A stretch of DNA of 64,000 nt. Source: Dokdonella fugitiva (GTDB lineage Bacteria; Pseudomonadota; Gammaproteobacteria; Xanthomonadales; Rhodanobacteraceae). Shown piece by piece: positions 38,080 through 48,616 of the stretch; position 1 is the stretch's first letter, and every line of letters begins with the position of its first letter. The stretch spans positions 825,280 to 889,279 of the forward strand of contig NZ_SLWQ01000001.1 of NCBI RefSeq assembly GCF_004342425.1. The letters run 5' to 3'. Position numbers and translations under genes: made by a program. Below the pieces are notes generated by a model. It did not search any database and was not told where the DNA came from. It saw only the letters and a program-made list of their open reading frames with translations.

Positions 38080-38514
38080 ATGCGCCGCATGGTCAGACGC
38101 TCTACACGCTGGCGCTCGCCGCCGCCCAAAGTTCTCTCGCTGCCGACGTCGGCGCGCGTGATTGAGTGCTACGCGATTCAGGGGAAGGGGCACCATCACC
38201 GGCCGCTGCTCGGCGAGGTGTCCGAGCTGCTGCTCGTCAATGCGCAGCGCGAGACGTGCTGGGTGCGCAATGCGGGCTGCTACCGCGGACCGTACGAATG
38301 CTCAATGGTGCCGCCCGGGGAATGGCTTGTGCTCGGCTGGCGGCCGCGTGATCAAATGCCTCGAGAGCGCGCCGGCGAGTTCGATCGCGTCGATCCCGAA
38401 CTCGCAGATCTACACAAGCTCCAGCGCCTCAACCCGCCGCCGCCCCCGTCGAGCAGCACTCCATGCGGGGACGCGTGGGCGAATGGCGCCGTTGGCATCT
38501 CGACTACGCGCTGA
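38080..38514 (+). CDS. Hypothetical island protein, possibly frameshifted
   Basis: A 144-residue frame divergent from the SRAP gene. The middle (VIECYAIQGKGHHHRPLLGE through PGEWLVLGWRPRDQ) reads like a real protein. The ends are less convincing: an Arg-rich N-terminus and a low-complexity PPPPPSSS tail. After about 38455 the sense may pass to another frame (RGRVGEWRRWHLDYALSP), so the gene may be another casualty of decay. The start is uncertain (ATG 38080 or GTG 38059). No family is recognised. Confidence 0.4.
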   Translation: MRRMVRRSTRWRSPPPKVLSLPTSARVIECYAIQGKGHHHRPLLGEVSELLLVNAQRETCWVRNAGCYRGPYECSMVPPGEWLVLGWRPRDQMPRERAGEFDRVDPELADLHKLQRLNPPPPPSSSTPCGDAWANGAVGISTTR

Positions 38515-38656
38515 GCCCGGTGTCCGAAATCGCGAGGTATGCATCACCCGCGACGATGCGGATCGTTCGGCCCTTGGCCTGCAGGTGCCAGCGCCCGTCT
38601 CCTTTCGAACGGTGGTGGAAGTCGCGACGGCGTGTATCAGCACGCCGTCGCGGCGA

Positions 38657-39883
38657 TTACCGGCTCTTGCCGGATGCTCTCTTGGTCGCGATTGCGACGA
38701 CGTTGTTCGCGGCGCGCAGGTTGTCCAGATAGTCCGCCCACGCCTGCATCATCTTGCGACGCTCAGGTAGGTGCGCAGTGCGGTTGTACGCGCGGCCGAG
38801 CGGATCACGCACTGCGTGCGCGAGCTGCTGCTCAATGAAGTCGGGCCGGAACCCGAGCACCTCATCGAGTATCGTGCGCGCCATTGCTCGGAATCCATGT
38901 CCCGTCATGGTGTTGCCGTCGTAGCCGAGACCACGCAGCGCGGCATTGACCGCGTTCTCCGACATTGGCCGGCGCATCGAGCGCGCACCCGGGAACACGA
39001 ACTCGCTCGTCGCCGTGAACGGACGTAGTTCGTCGAGAATGGCGATGGCCTGCGATGAGAGAGGAACGATGTGCGGCGTGCTAGTTTTGCTCGCGGTGAA
39101 TCGCCACTCAGCGGCCTTCGTGTCGACGTCCGCCCATCGCATCGTACGCAGCTCGCCAGGGCGCACGAATACGAGCGGCGCAAGCTTCAATGCCGCAGAG
39201 ACGATGGCGGTCCCGCGATAGCCGTGGATCGCGCGCAGCAGCGGCGCGACGTCGTTCGGTTCGGTGACGGCGGCGAAGTGCTGAGTCTCCGGAGTCGCTA
39301 GCGCCCCCACCAGATCAGCTGCCGGATTGCGTTCAGCGCGGCCGGTCGCAATCGCGTAGCGGAACACCTGGGCCGCGAGTGATCGCGCACGGTGCGCTGT
39401 CTCGATCGCTCCGCGAGCTTCAATCCTCCGGAGCGCCGACAGCAGCGCCTTCGCCGTCACATCGGCGATCGGCATGTTTCCGATGTGCAGTCCGAGATCC
39501 CGCTCGAGCAGACGCCGCTCGCGTTTCGCTGATCCCGGGGTCAGCGTCCTGACGCGCTGAGCCATGTACTCGGAGCCGACCGCTGCGAAGGTGTTGCTGG
39601 CGCGTTCCGCCTGCGTCGCCCTGCGCGCCTGACCAGCGGCGACGGGAGAGACGCCCGCCGCGAGCGTTGCACGGGCTTCGTCGCGCGATCTACGGGCTTT
39701 GGCGAGCGAGACGATCGGATACTCGCCGAGCGCGAGCATGCTGGCCTTGCCGTTGAACCGAAAGCGATAGCGCCATAGGCGCGTGCCAGCGGTTGAGACT
39801 TCGATGCAGAGGCCGTTTGAATCAGCGACGCGGTAGACACTCGTCTTCGGCTTCAGCGCTCGCAGTTTCGCGTCGGTCAGCAT
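38657..39883 (-). CDS. Tyrosine recombinase/integrase (DUF4102 type)
   Basis: A 408-residue phage-type integrase with the N-terminal arm-binding DUF4102 domain (MLTDAKLRALKPKTSVYRVA then GLCIEVSTAGTRLWRYRF) and a C-terminal catalytic domain. Catalytic residues are visible: Arg241 (VRPGELR), Lys266, His329/Arg332 (GHGFRAMAR), His356 and Tyr366 (GRAYNR). This subfamily usually integrates at tRNA 3' ends, and a tRNA-Ile gene lies about 180 bases upstream. The gene is intact although much cargo is broken. TACTCAC-type motifs immediately upstream may also autoregulate it. Confidence 0.94.
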   Translation of the reverse strand: MLTDAKLRALKPKTSVYRVADSNGLCIEVSTAGTRLWRYRFRFNGKASMLALGEYPIVSLAKARRSRDEARATLAAGVSPVAAGQARRATQAERASNTFAAVGSEYMAQRVRTLTPGSAKRERRLLERDLGLHIGNMPIADVTAKALLSALRRIEARGAIETAHRARSLAAQVFRYAIATGRAERNPAADLVGALATPETQHFAAVTEPNDVAPLLRAIHGYRGTAIVSAALKLAPLVFVRPGELRTMRWADVDTKAAEWRFTASKTSTPHIVPLSSQAIAILDELRPFTATSEFVFPGARSMRRPMSENAVNAALRGLGYDGNTMTGHGFRAMARTILDEVLGFRPDFIEQQLAHAVRDPLGRAYNRTAHLPERRKMMQAWADYLDNLRAANNVVAIATKRASGKSR

Positions 39884-39884
39884 G

Positions 39885-39948
39885 GTGAGTAGGCCCCGAG
39901 TGAGTAGCGCGCCGGGTAACGGCCGCCATACTCACAGACCCTACTCAC
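39885..39948. repeat. Cluster of four recombinase arm-type motifs, right end
   Basis: GTGAGTAG occurs at 39885-39892 and 39900-39907. Its reverse complement core, TACTCAC, occurs at 39929-39935 and 39942-39948. Four copies within 64 bases, two in each orientation, directly before the integrase start fit arm-type binding sites. The left end carries two more copies. Confidence 0.65.
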
Positions 39949-40061
39949 ATCTTCGTCGGATGTCACCGGACGCTATCGGACCGCGTAGGCTCATGAATCG
40001 CGGCCTTTTGCGGGACTATCCATCGGCACCGGACAACACCGGACGCCGATGGACTGGTAAT

Positions 40062-40137
40062 TGGTGGGCCCGCTCGGATTCGAACCGAGGACCAAGGGAT
40101 TATGAGTCCCCTGCACTAACCGCTGTGCTACAGGCCC
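40062..40137 (-). tRNA. tRNA-Ile2 (CAU)
   Basis: A complete 76-base tRNA on the minus strand with acceptor stem GGGCCTG (ending GGGCCC-ACCA at 40062) and anticodon loop CTCATAA. The sequence around the loop (GGGGACTCATAATCCC) is that of tRNA-Ile(CAU), whose C34 is modified to lysidine, rather than of initiator or elongator Met. CCA is encoded. Its 3' end faces the integrase gene and serves as attachment site. Confidence 0.93.
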
Positions 40138-40455
40138 GAAATGGCCCGCGAGTTTAACCGCGTGCGGGCATGGCGACGAGTCCGCACGATGGCGCGAGCG
40201 GGCCCGGGCCCCGAGGCTGCTCGCCTGCGGCGAGGGACCGCCCACCGGGGTCCGGCTCAGTGTCTCGTACGCATGACGCCTGTACTCGGCCGCTAATCGT
40301 TGGCTCAACGCGCTGCAGCGCGCCCGTGATGGCCGCGCAACGGATTCCTCATGCGCGACGAATGCCGGTCGTACCGGCAGTGGCCATGCTTGCTGGCGGC
40401 GCGGGGCGTGTGCCCTGCATCGCGTGCGTGGACACCATCGAAGCGAGGGGAACCC
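40138..40455. other. Intergenic region upstream of the truncated secreted-type protein
   Basis: About 318 bases with no supported gene. It must hold the promoter of the divergent tRNA-Ile. A GAGGGG ribosome site (40445-40450) serves the start at 40456. Nothing here restores the missing N-terminal part of that protein. Confidence 0.4.
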
Positions 40456-41955
40456 ATGTCATACCGCAGTCACCGCCGGGCTCCAGCGCCGCGGCGATCC
40501 GTTCATGCACGGCTGATCTACGAAGGCAGCAATGCGATCCTGTTCCAGTACGCCGATACCGACGTCGGCGATCCCGCGCGCAACGACGGCATCAGCGCGA
40601 CGATCGGCCTCAATGCGCCGCCCGGGGTCGACGCCGCGCTGCAGTACTCGTACAAGAGCGCATCGGTCGGCGCGGGCAAGGCGATCCTGTTCTCGCCGAC
40701 GACGCCGGTCGCCTACACGGCGAGTGCCGGGGTCGTGCTCGACGTCGGCGTGCCGCAGATCGTCGTCACGCCGGCGCAGTTCGATGTCGGCGCGGCCGCG
40801 GGCACGTCGACGAGCGCGACGCTCGACATCGGCAACGTCGGCAACCGGCCGTTGACCTGGAACATTGCCTCGTTCGGCACCGACGCGCACCTCCCGGCGA
40901 CATCGCGCTACACGGTGCCGCTCGGCGATCCCGCGGCGACGAGCGCCGCGCCGGCGCCACGACGCAAGCCGCATCCGGCGCGAACGCCGCGTGCGCAGGC
41001 GCCGCAGGCGGAGGGCGTCGCGGCATTCGCGATCGATTTCGGCACGTCCTCACTGGTCAGCCTCGACGCGACGCATCCGGAGACGATCACGCCGGTCGCG
41101 GGCGTCGGCGACCTCGTCCTGACCGCAGGCGAATTCGCCGACGAGGACTTCTCGAAGCTGTACGCGATCGATCACTACAGCTGGCACCTGCTCACGCTCG
41201 ACACGCGCGACGGGTCCACCGACGTGATCGGCACCGCCGTGCTGGAGGCCGGCGCGGGCATCGATTGGGCCGGACTCGCCTGGGATGCCTCGACCGGCAC
41301 CCTGTACGCGAGCGCGTACGCGCAAGGGCGCTTCGGCATCGATTCGTACCTCTACACGATCGATCCGCTCACCGCCACCGCGACCCTGGTCGGGCGCATC
41401 GGCGGCATCGGCGACCCGGCCAACGGCACGCTCGTCGTCGACATCGCGGTCGATGCCGAAGGCCGCATGTACGGCGTCGACCTCGTCGCCGACGATTTCG
41501 TCGCGATCGACAAGGCGACCGGGGACGCGGCGGTCGTCGCCTCGCTCGGCTTCGACGCGAACTTCGCGCAGGGACTCGACTTCGACGATTACAGCGGCAC
41601 GCTCTATTACGCCGCGTTCAACAACAGCGTCGGCGAAGCGCAGATGTACGCGATCGAGCCCTCGACCGGCGCGCTGACCCTCGTCGATGCGATCGGTGCG
41701 GACCCGACCCAGAGCCAGCTCGCCGCGTTCGCCGTCGCGCGGCTCGGCGGCGTGTGCGCGTACCCCGACGACGTGCCGTGGCTCACCTACTCGACGACGC
41801 GCGGCTCGACCGCGGCGGGGGCGACCACGCCGGTCACGGTCGGCTTCGACGCGTCGTCGCTCGCGCCGGGCACGTACCACGCGAACGTCTGCGTCGCGAA
41901 CAACGACCTGGCCCGGCGGCGCGTGGCGGTGCCGGTGACGTTCACGGTGAACTGA
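40456..41955 (+). CDS. Nidogen-like/propeller protein without signal peptide, probably 5'-truncated
   Basis: A 499-residue product from ATG 40456. It begins abruptly inside a nidogen-like segment (VHARLIYEGSNAILFQYAD, then SATIGLNAPPGVDAALQYSY), which in other bacteria lies far downstream of a signal peptide and often of a protease. A beta-sandwich of the kind PQIVVTPAQFDV...TLDIGNVGNRPLTW follows (residues 95-140), then a propeller-like region (KLYAIDHYSWHLLTLD, TLYASAYAQG and similar) and a final sandwich domain. There is no signal peptide, so a secreted parent gene has probably lost its 5' end. It converges on the S8 protease gene. Confidence 0.65.
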   Translation: MSYRSHRRAPAPRRSVHARLIYEGSNAILFQYADTDVGDPARNDGISATIGLNAPPGVDAALQYSYKSASVGAGKAILFSPTTPVAYTASAGVVLDVGVPQIVVTPAQFDVGAAAGTSTSATLDIGNVGNRPLTWNIASFGTDAHLPATSRYTVPLGDPAATSAAPAPRRKPHPARTPRAQAPQAEGVAAFAIDFGTSSLVSLDATHPETITPVAGVGDLVLTAGEFADEDFSKLYAIDHYSWHLLTLDTRDGSTDVIGTAVLEAGAGIDWAGLAWDASTGTLYASAYAQGRFGIDSYLYTIDPLTATATLVGRIGGIGDPANGTLVVDIAVDAEGRMYGVDLVADDFVAIDKATGDAAVVASLGFDANFAQGLDFDDYSGTLYYAAFNNSVGEAQMYAIEPSTGALTLVDAIGADPTQSQLAAFAVARLGGVCAYPDDVPWLTYSTTRGSTAAGATTPVTVGFDASSLAPGTYHANVCVANNDLARRRVAVPVTFTVN

Positions 41956-41961
41956 CGCCGC

Positions 41962-41988
41962 GGCGGCGCCGCGCGATGCGGCGCCGCC
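41962..41988. terminator. GC-rich hairpin between converging genes
   Basis: Perfect 11-base arms GGCGGCGCCGC and GCGGCGCCGCC around a 5-base loop lie seven bases after one stop and 16 before the other. There is no T-tract, so it is a barrier or stabiliser shared by both converging transcripts rather than a textbook intrinsic terminator. Confidence 0.5.
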
Positions 41989-42003
41989 TGCGACCGGGGG
42001 TGG

Positions 42004-43998
42004 TCAGGGGCCGTCGAAGCCGTCGTCGAAGATCGTGTCGTCGCCGTCGGCGGCAAACGTCGCGCTCACCGCGCAGTCGCCGTGGATCGCGCTGGTCGAC
42101 CAGGTGTCGCCACTGCCCGGCGTGAGCGTGCAGGTATCGCCGACGACGCTGGCGACGACGAAGCCGGTGTCGGGCGTGACCGTCAGCGTCGCGCTCGTGC
42201 CTGCATCGACCGTCTGCGACGCCGGCGCGATCGAGCCGTTCGGGCCGGCGCTCGCGCTCACGGTCCAGGTGTCGATCGCGAAGCTGGCGATGACGGTGCA
42301 ATTCGCGGTGATCGCGCCGGTCGTGTAGACGTTGCCGGCGAGCGAACCGGCCGGGCAGGTACCGCCGATCGGCGTCTCGACGTGGTAGTCCGCGTCGGGC
42401 GCGAGCGTGAAGGCGATCGTCGCGCCGTCACCGACCGTCTGCGGCGTCGAGGGCGTGATCGTGCCGTGGCCACCGGCGACGCTCGGCGTGACCGTATGGT
42501 CCGAACCCATCGCGGCCTGCGCCGCGGCGAGCACGTCGATGCGGCCCCAGCCGACCTGGTAGTTCGGATGGTCGGCCATGGTCAGGCCGCCGCAACCGGA
42601 GTTCGACGGATCGGTCACGCCCGTGGTGGCCGCGGTGTTGCGCAGGAGGTCGGCGACCTGGTCCGGATGGCCCTTGAGCGAGGGGTTGACCGACATCAGC
42701 AATGCGGCGGCGCCGGCGACGTGCGGCGTCGCCATGCTCGTGCCGCTCTTGGTGCCGTAGCTCGTCGTGCTCGCGTTGGTCGCCGAGCGCGTGCTGACGC
42801 CCGGGGCCGATGCATCCGGACGGACGCGCGATGCGCCACTGACCGGGCCGCGGCTCGAGAACGACGCGACGCGATCCTGGCTGTCGGTCGCGCCGACGAC
42901 GAACGCGGAGTCGTAGATCGCCGGCGGGTCGGTGATCGTGCTGCAGCTCGGGCCGTCGTTCGCGGCGGCGGCCGCGAAGAAGATGCCGCCGGTGACGAGG
43001 TTGTCGACCGCGGTCTTGATCTCGGTGCCGGTGGTGCAGCCTTCGCTCGGCGGGCAGGTCCACGAGTTGCTGATGACGTCCGGGGCCAGGTCCGGGTCGG
43101 GGTTCTGCCCGGCGAGGTTGGTCGGTGCGAGCATCCATTGCATGCACTCGATGTAGCGCGCCGGCGTGCCGGCGCCCGCGTCCATGTTGCGGCAGCCGAT
43201 CCACTTCGCGCCGGGCGCGACGCCGATCTGGTTGTTGCCGCCGTCGTCGCCGGCGAACGTGCCCGCGGTGTGCGTACCGTGGCTGTTGTCGTCGCACGGC
43301 GCGGGCGCGTCGTTGCCGCAGACGTTGCCGACCGAGTCATGGATCGAGTCGTGCCAGTTGTAGTTGTGGTCGGCGCTGGTGCCGTTCCAGCCGCGGTAAT
43401 GCGACTTCAGCGCGGCATGGTCCCAGCGGTAACCGGTGTCCTCGCCGGCAATCACGACGCCCTGGCCGGTGTAGCCGAGCGCCCACACGGCGGGAGCGTT
43501 GATCTTGTTGACGCCGTATTCGATCGTCTCGATCGCCTGTGGCTGCGCGGTCTCCGGCTCGTCGGCCGGCAGCGCGTGCTGGAAGCGCGGATTCGGCTCC
43601 ACGCGCACCACGTCGCGGCGCGTCGCGAGTTCGGCGAGGTCGGCGCTCGACAGGCGCGCCCAGACGAGGTTGGCGATCCAGTAGGGGCGATGCTCGATGC
43701 CGCGTTCGCGCAGCCAGGCGATCAGGTCCGCCTGCTCCGTGTCGGCGCGCGCGCGCAGCGCATCGACGAGGGCGCGGCGGCGCACGAGGTAGTCGGCGTC
43801 GGGACCGAGCGGCGCCAGCACCGGCGTCGCCTGGTCGGGCAGCACGATCAGCGCCTCGACGCGACCGCCCGCGTCGGCCTCGACCGCGAGCGAGGGACTG
43901 ATCTCGGCGGCGAACGCCTGGCTGCAGGCGAGCGCGAGCGCGCACAGCGCGAGGCCGCGCGTGGAACGACGGATCGACGGAATACGATGGCGCTTCAT
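42004..43998 (-). CDS. Secreted S8 family serine protease (subtilisin-like)
   Basis: A 664-residue secreted protease. Signal peptide: residues 1-30. Propeptide (inhibitor I9-like): about residues 40-140. Catalytic domain: Asp187 ([12 protein letters not shown]), His240 (NSHGTHTAG), oxyanion Asn347 (AANDGPSC) and Ser421 ([14 protein letters not shown]). Two C-terminal repeats of about 75 residues follow ([16 protein letters not shown] and [17 protein letters not shown]), of the InlB-B/bacterial-repeat type. The tail ends [11 protein letters not shown], like the protein at 92. Several Cys pairs suggest disulfides. ATG 43998 follows GGGGAG; the longer frame has no support. It is probably exported through the type II pathway. 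Confidence 0.93.
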   Translation of the reverse strand: MKRHRIPSIRRSTRGLALCALALACSQAFAAEISPSLAVEADAGGRVEALIVLPDQATPVLAPLGPDADYLVRRRALVDALRARADTEQADLIAWLRERGIEHRPYWIANLVWARLSSADLAELATRRDVVRVEPNPRFQHALPADEPETAQPQAIETIEYGVNKINAPAVWALGYTGQGVVIAGEDTGYRWDHAALKSHYRGWNGTSADHNYNWHDSIHDSVGNVCGNDAPAPCDDNSHGTHTAGTFAGDDGGNNQIGVAPGAKWIGCRNMDAGAGTPARYIECMQWMLAPTNLAGQNPDPDLAPDVISNSWTCPPSEGCTTGTEIKTAVDNLVTGGIFFAAAAANDGPSCSTITDPPAIYDSAFVVGATDSQDRVASFSSRGPVSGASRVRPDASAPGVSTRSATNASTTSYGTKSGTSMATPHVAGAAALLMSVNPSLKGHPDQVADLLRNTAATTGVTDPSNSGCGGLTMADHPNYQVGWGRIDVLAAAQAAMGSDHTVTPSVAGGHGTITPSTPQTVGDGATIAFTLAPDADYHVETPIGGTCPAGSLAGNVYTTGAITANCTVIASFAIDTWTVSASAGPNGSIAPASQTVDAGTSATLTVTPDTGFVVASVVGDTCTLTPGSGDTWSTSAIHGDCAVSATFAADGDDTIFDDGFDGP

Positions 43999-44242
43999 GG
44001 ATACTCCCCAGCAACGTTTGGCGACCGGCAGGTCGGGGACACGGCGAGGGCGGTGCATGCGATCCGGGTTCCCCTCCGACCCCGGTCGCTTCGCGGCATG
44101 CCGCCCCGGCCGAACGCCCGAGTCTACCGCGGGCGCGGCGGCAGCGCGCAAGCATCCCGCCCGTACGCCGCGGCATCGTCGGGGTGCGCTGGGCGAGGGC
44201 GTGCCGCGGCCACCGGCAGGCCCTGCGATGGCCGTGCGCGAA

Positions 44243-44275
44243 CGAAAACGCCCGCGACGGGCGCGGGCGTTTTCG
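44243..44275 (-). terminator. Rho-independent terminator of rpoD
   Basis: Perfect 14-base arms CGAAAACGCCCGCG and CGCGGGCGTTTTCG around a 5-base loop, 21 bases after the rpoD stop. On the minus strand the stem ends in TTTTCG. Because the arms carry A4 and T4, it can act in both directions. Confidence 0.8.
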
Positions 44276-44296
44276 TGGCGTACCGCAGGTGGTGCG

Positions 44297-46141
<1,845 letters not shown>

Positions 46142-46355
46142 GTCGGTTCCGGAAGGTTTCTGTACGGCAAAGGAAAGTGAGTATAGGAGCCGCGTCAAGG
46201 GCGCGGCGGCCCGGCCTGCGGCGGTGCCGTCGGACCGCACGCGGGCCGTCGGAGTCCGGCGTGCTGCCGGCGGCCTCCGGCCGCGGGAACCCGTACGCCA
46301 GCGGGCCCATTACTCCTAATACGTAAAACGCCGCCGACGTGGATCATCCGCCGCC

Positions 46356-46796
46356 TCAGCGCGTCTCGAGCCAGAACGTGACCGGCCCGTCGTTGACCAG
46401 ATGGACCCTCATATGGGCGCCGAAACGCCCGGTTTCCACCCTCGGATGGCGCAATGTTGACAATTCGACCAGGCGCGCGAACCAACGCTCCGCCTCGGCC
46501 GGCGCCGCCGCGGTGGAGAATCCGGGCCGCGTGCCCGAACGCGTGTCGGCGGCGAGCGTGAATTGCGACACCAGCAGCAGGCCGCCGCCGGTGTCGGCCA
46601 GGGAACGGTTCATGCGTCCCCCGGCGTCGGCGAACACGCGGTAGCCGAGCAGCCGCTCGAGCATGCGCTGCACCTGCGGCTCGCCATCGCCGGGCTGGAC
46701 CGCGACGAGCGCGAGCAGGCCCGCATCGATGCGGCCGACGACGACCTCGTCGACTTCGACGCGCGCTTCGCTGACGCGCTGGATCAGGGCGATCAT
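46356..46796 (-). CDS. dtd: D-aminoacyl-tRNA deacylase
   Basis: A 146-residue enzyme that hydrolyses D-aminoacyl-tRNA (and Gly-tRNA-Ala) in the cytoplasm. Family motifs are MIALIQRVSEARVEVD at the start, SQFTLAAD (the SQFTL motif) and NDGPVTFWLE (Gly-cis-Pro of GPVT). The length matches E. coli Dtd (145). ATG 46796 is set by the motif MIALIQRV; the frame opens earlier without support. Confidence 0.96.
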   Translation of the reverse strand: MIALIQRVSEARVEVDEVVVGRIDAGLLALVAVQPGDGEPQVQRMLERLLGYRVFADAGGRMNRSLADTGGGLLLVSQFTLAADTRSGTRPGFSTAAAPAEAERWFARLVELSTLRHPRVETGRFGAHMRVHLVNDGPVTFWLETR

Positions 46797-46894
46797 CACG
46801 GGCTCCGACGGCAAGCCCCGCATGCTCGCCGCCAGCCCGGCGACGGTCAATCGGTCCGCACCCTGCGCGCCGCGCCTTTACAATCGCCGTTGCC

Positions 46895-47797
46895 ATGCCG
46901 TCCCCCGCCTTGTCCTGGCCGGCCGCGCTGCTCTACCGCAGCCTGCGCCTCGTCGGCCGTTGCCCGCTCCGCCTCGTGCACGTGCTCGGCGCGGCGTTCG
47001 GGTGGCTGTCGTGGCTGCGCGGCGGGCGCAGCCGCCGCGTCGCCGAGCGCAACCTGCAGCTCGTATTGACGCAAGAGAGCACCGAAAGCAGACAACGTCT
47101 CGCGCGCGCGAGCCTCGTCGAGACCGGCAAGGCGCTCGCCGAGGTCGCCGCGATCTGGGGCAACCGCCCCGAAGACGCGCTCGCGCTCGTGCGCGACGTG
47201 CGCGGCCGCGAGCTGTTCGACGCGGCGCTCGCGGCCGGCCGCGGCCTCATCGTCGCCGCGCCGCACCTGGGCTGCTGGGAACTGCTCAACTACTGGCTGG
47301 CCATGCAGACGCCGCTCGCGATCCTCTATCGCGCGCCGCGCCATGCCGTCCTCGAACCCTTGCTGCTGCGGGCACGCGGTGCGCTGCCGGTGGAACAGGT
47401 CCGGGCCGAAGGTGCGGGCGTGCGCACCTTGTACAAGCGCCTCGCCGCCGGCGGCGTCGTCGGCATCCTGCCCGACCAGCAGCCGCGCCGGGGCGAAGGC
47501 GTGCAGGCGCCGTTCTTCGGCGTGCCTGCACCGACGATGGTGCTGCTGCCGCGGCTCGCGGAGCGCACCGGCGCCTGCGTGTTGCTGAGCTTCGTCGAGC
47601 GCCTGCCGCGCGGCGCGGGCTACCGCGTGCATTTCCTGCCGGCGCCCGCCGGCATCGCCGACCCCGACATCAGCGTCGCCTGCACCGCGCTCAACCGCGG
47701 CGTCGAGGACTGCGTGCGCCTCGCGTTCACGCAGTACCAGTGGACGTACAAGCGGTGGCCGAATTCGGTGGGGCGTGGGCTGAGGGCTGAGGACTGA
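46895..47797 (+). CDS. Lipid A biosynthesis acyltransferase (LpxL/HtrB family)
   Basis: A 300-residue inner-membrane acyltransferase that adds a secondary acyl chain to lipid A precursors. An N-terminal hydrophobic anchor (about residues 18-40) is followed by RVAERNLQLVL. The catalytic HX4E-type motif is in APHLGCWELLNYW, and GVVGILPDQQPRRGEGV is the conserved DQ block. The ending QYQWTYKRWPN (usually YLWxHRRFK) is also typical. LpxL, LpxM and LpxP cannot be told apart by eye. It is divergent from dtd. Confidence 0.93.
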   Translation: MPSPALSWPAALLYRSLRLVGRCPLRLVHVLGAAFGWLSWLRGGRSRRVAERNLQLVLTQESTESRQRLARASLVETGKALAEVAAIWGNRPEDALALVRDVRGRELFDAALAAGRGLIVAAPHLGCWELLNYWLAMQTPLAILYRAPRHAVLEPLLLRARGALPVEQVRAEGAGVRTLYKRLAAGGVVGILPDQQPRRGEGVQAPFFGVPAPTMVLLPRLAERTGACVLLSFVERLPRGAGYRVHFLPAPAGIADPDISVACTALNRGVEDCVRLAFTQYQWTYKRWPNSVGRGLRAED

Positions 47798-48017
47798 GGG
47801 CTCGCCGGCGCCGGTCGCGCGCGCCTTCCGTGTCTTCGCCGGCCGGCGCACGGCAAAGATTCCGGTCGCGCCGGGCGCGGCCCGCGAAGCGGCGGAGCCG
47901 AAGCCGCCGGTCCACGAGGGGAGCAAGGTCTCCTGTTCTTGTTCGCGACCCTGCGACTCGGGGCCTGCGGCCTGCGCCCGGGGCGAACGGAAGAAGGCCG
48001 TCCACGCTGCCCTTGCG

Positions 48018-48605
48018 TCAGCGCCGCTCGATCGCCTCCACCAGCATGAGCTCGCACGCGCCCGCGCCGCTGTCGTCGCGGCTGAGCGAGCTGCGCCAGT
48101 GCCAGCCATCGGCTCGGCTCGCCTCGACCAGGCGGCCGCGCAACTCGACGATCTCGCCGACGCGCACGCGCGCGAGTGCGCGCGCGATGGCCGCGTCGGC
48201 CGGGATCGCGTGCAGGTTGGTCGCCGAGCGCACGACCTCCGCCGGCGCAAGCGCCTGCGCGTCGCGCCAGTGCCAGGTGAAGAAGCGCACCGACTGGCGG
48301 ATGTCGAGCTTGTCGATGACCGCGCTGTCGGACATGCGGCCCCAGCCCAGCGCGAGGTCGGTCGGCGACAGCGATGCACCCTCGTCGAAGCGGTAGTCCT
48401 CGCGCGACAGCACGCGTGCCTCGATCGTGAAGTCGGCGAGCGGTTGCAGCAGATAGTCCCCATGCCGCAGCGGGGTCGGATCGACCGGATCGGTCTGGCG
48501 CGGCGCCGAGTCGACGAGCACGCCCGCAGCGTGCGCGACCGGCCGCTGCGCGGCGATGCGCAGCAGGCCGGCCGCGACCACAGCGACCGACAGGAGCATG
48601 AGCAT
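48018..48605 (-). CDS. Membrane-anchored hypothetical protein
   Basis: A 195-residue protein with one N-terminal hydrophobic segment (residues 1-20) and a globular domain outside. DYLLQPLADFTIEARVLSRE, DLALGWGRMSD and RQSVRFFTWHWRDAQAL are well-formed and typical of a conserved proteobacterial hypothetical family, but I cannot name it. Near the C-terminus, VGEIVELRGRLVEASRADGW suggests a small OB-like domain. ATG 48605 lies 11 bases after the TPR gene stop, so the two are probably cotranscribed. Confidence 0.75.
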   Translation of the reverse strand: MLMLLSVAVVAAGLLRIAAQRPVAHAAGVLVDSAPRQTDPVDPTPLRHGDYLLQPLADFTIEARVLSREDYRFDEGASLSPTDLALGWGRMSDSAVIDKLDIRQSVRFFTWHWRDAQALAPAEVVRSATNLHAIPADAAIARALARVRVGEIVELRGRLVEASRADGWHWRSSLSRDDSGAGACELMLVEAIERR

Positions 48606-48616
48606 ATGCAGGCGAT

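Larger units (their letters stand above)
33841..40076. mobile_element. Degenerate integrative element at tRNA-Ile(CAU)
   Basis: The segment runs from a candidate left core to the 3' end of tRNA-Ile(CAU). The recombinase gene lies next to the tRNA and is transcribed away from it, the classic arrangement of tRNA-linked islands. Repeated TACTCAC-type motifs occur near both ends. Cargo differs from the flanks in composition and gene type: HEPN-like, Panacea-like, SRAP, small membrane and secreted proteins, at least four of them frameshifted. The right end is well supported. The left end rests on a 10-base match (GGCCCGCTCG at 33841-33850 and 40067-40076) plus the composition change. Confidence 0.65.

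Noticed and set aside
40062..40137. tRNA-Met assignment for the CAU tRNA
   Set aside because: The anticodon is CAU, but the anticodon-arm context (ACTCATAATCC) and acceptor stem fit tRNA-Ile2, which is modified to lysidine. It lacks the initiator features (C1-A72 mismatch and GGG/CCC anticodon stem).
47770..47810. GGGCTGAGG/ACTGAGGG short repeats after the acyltransferase gene
   Set aside because: Only two or three imperfect copies over about 35 bases at the gene end, with no dyad or wider pattern. Probably simple-sequence slippage.
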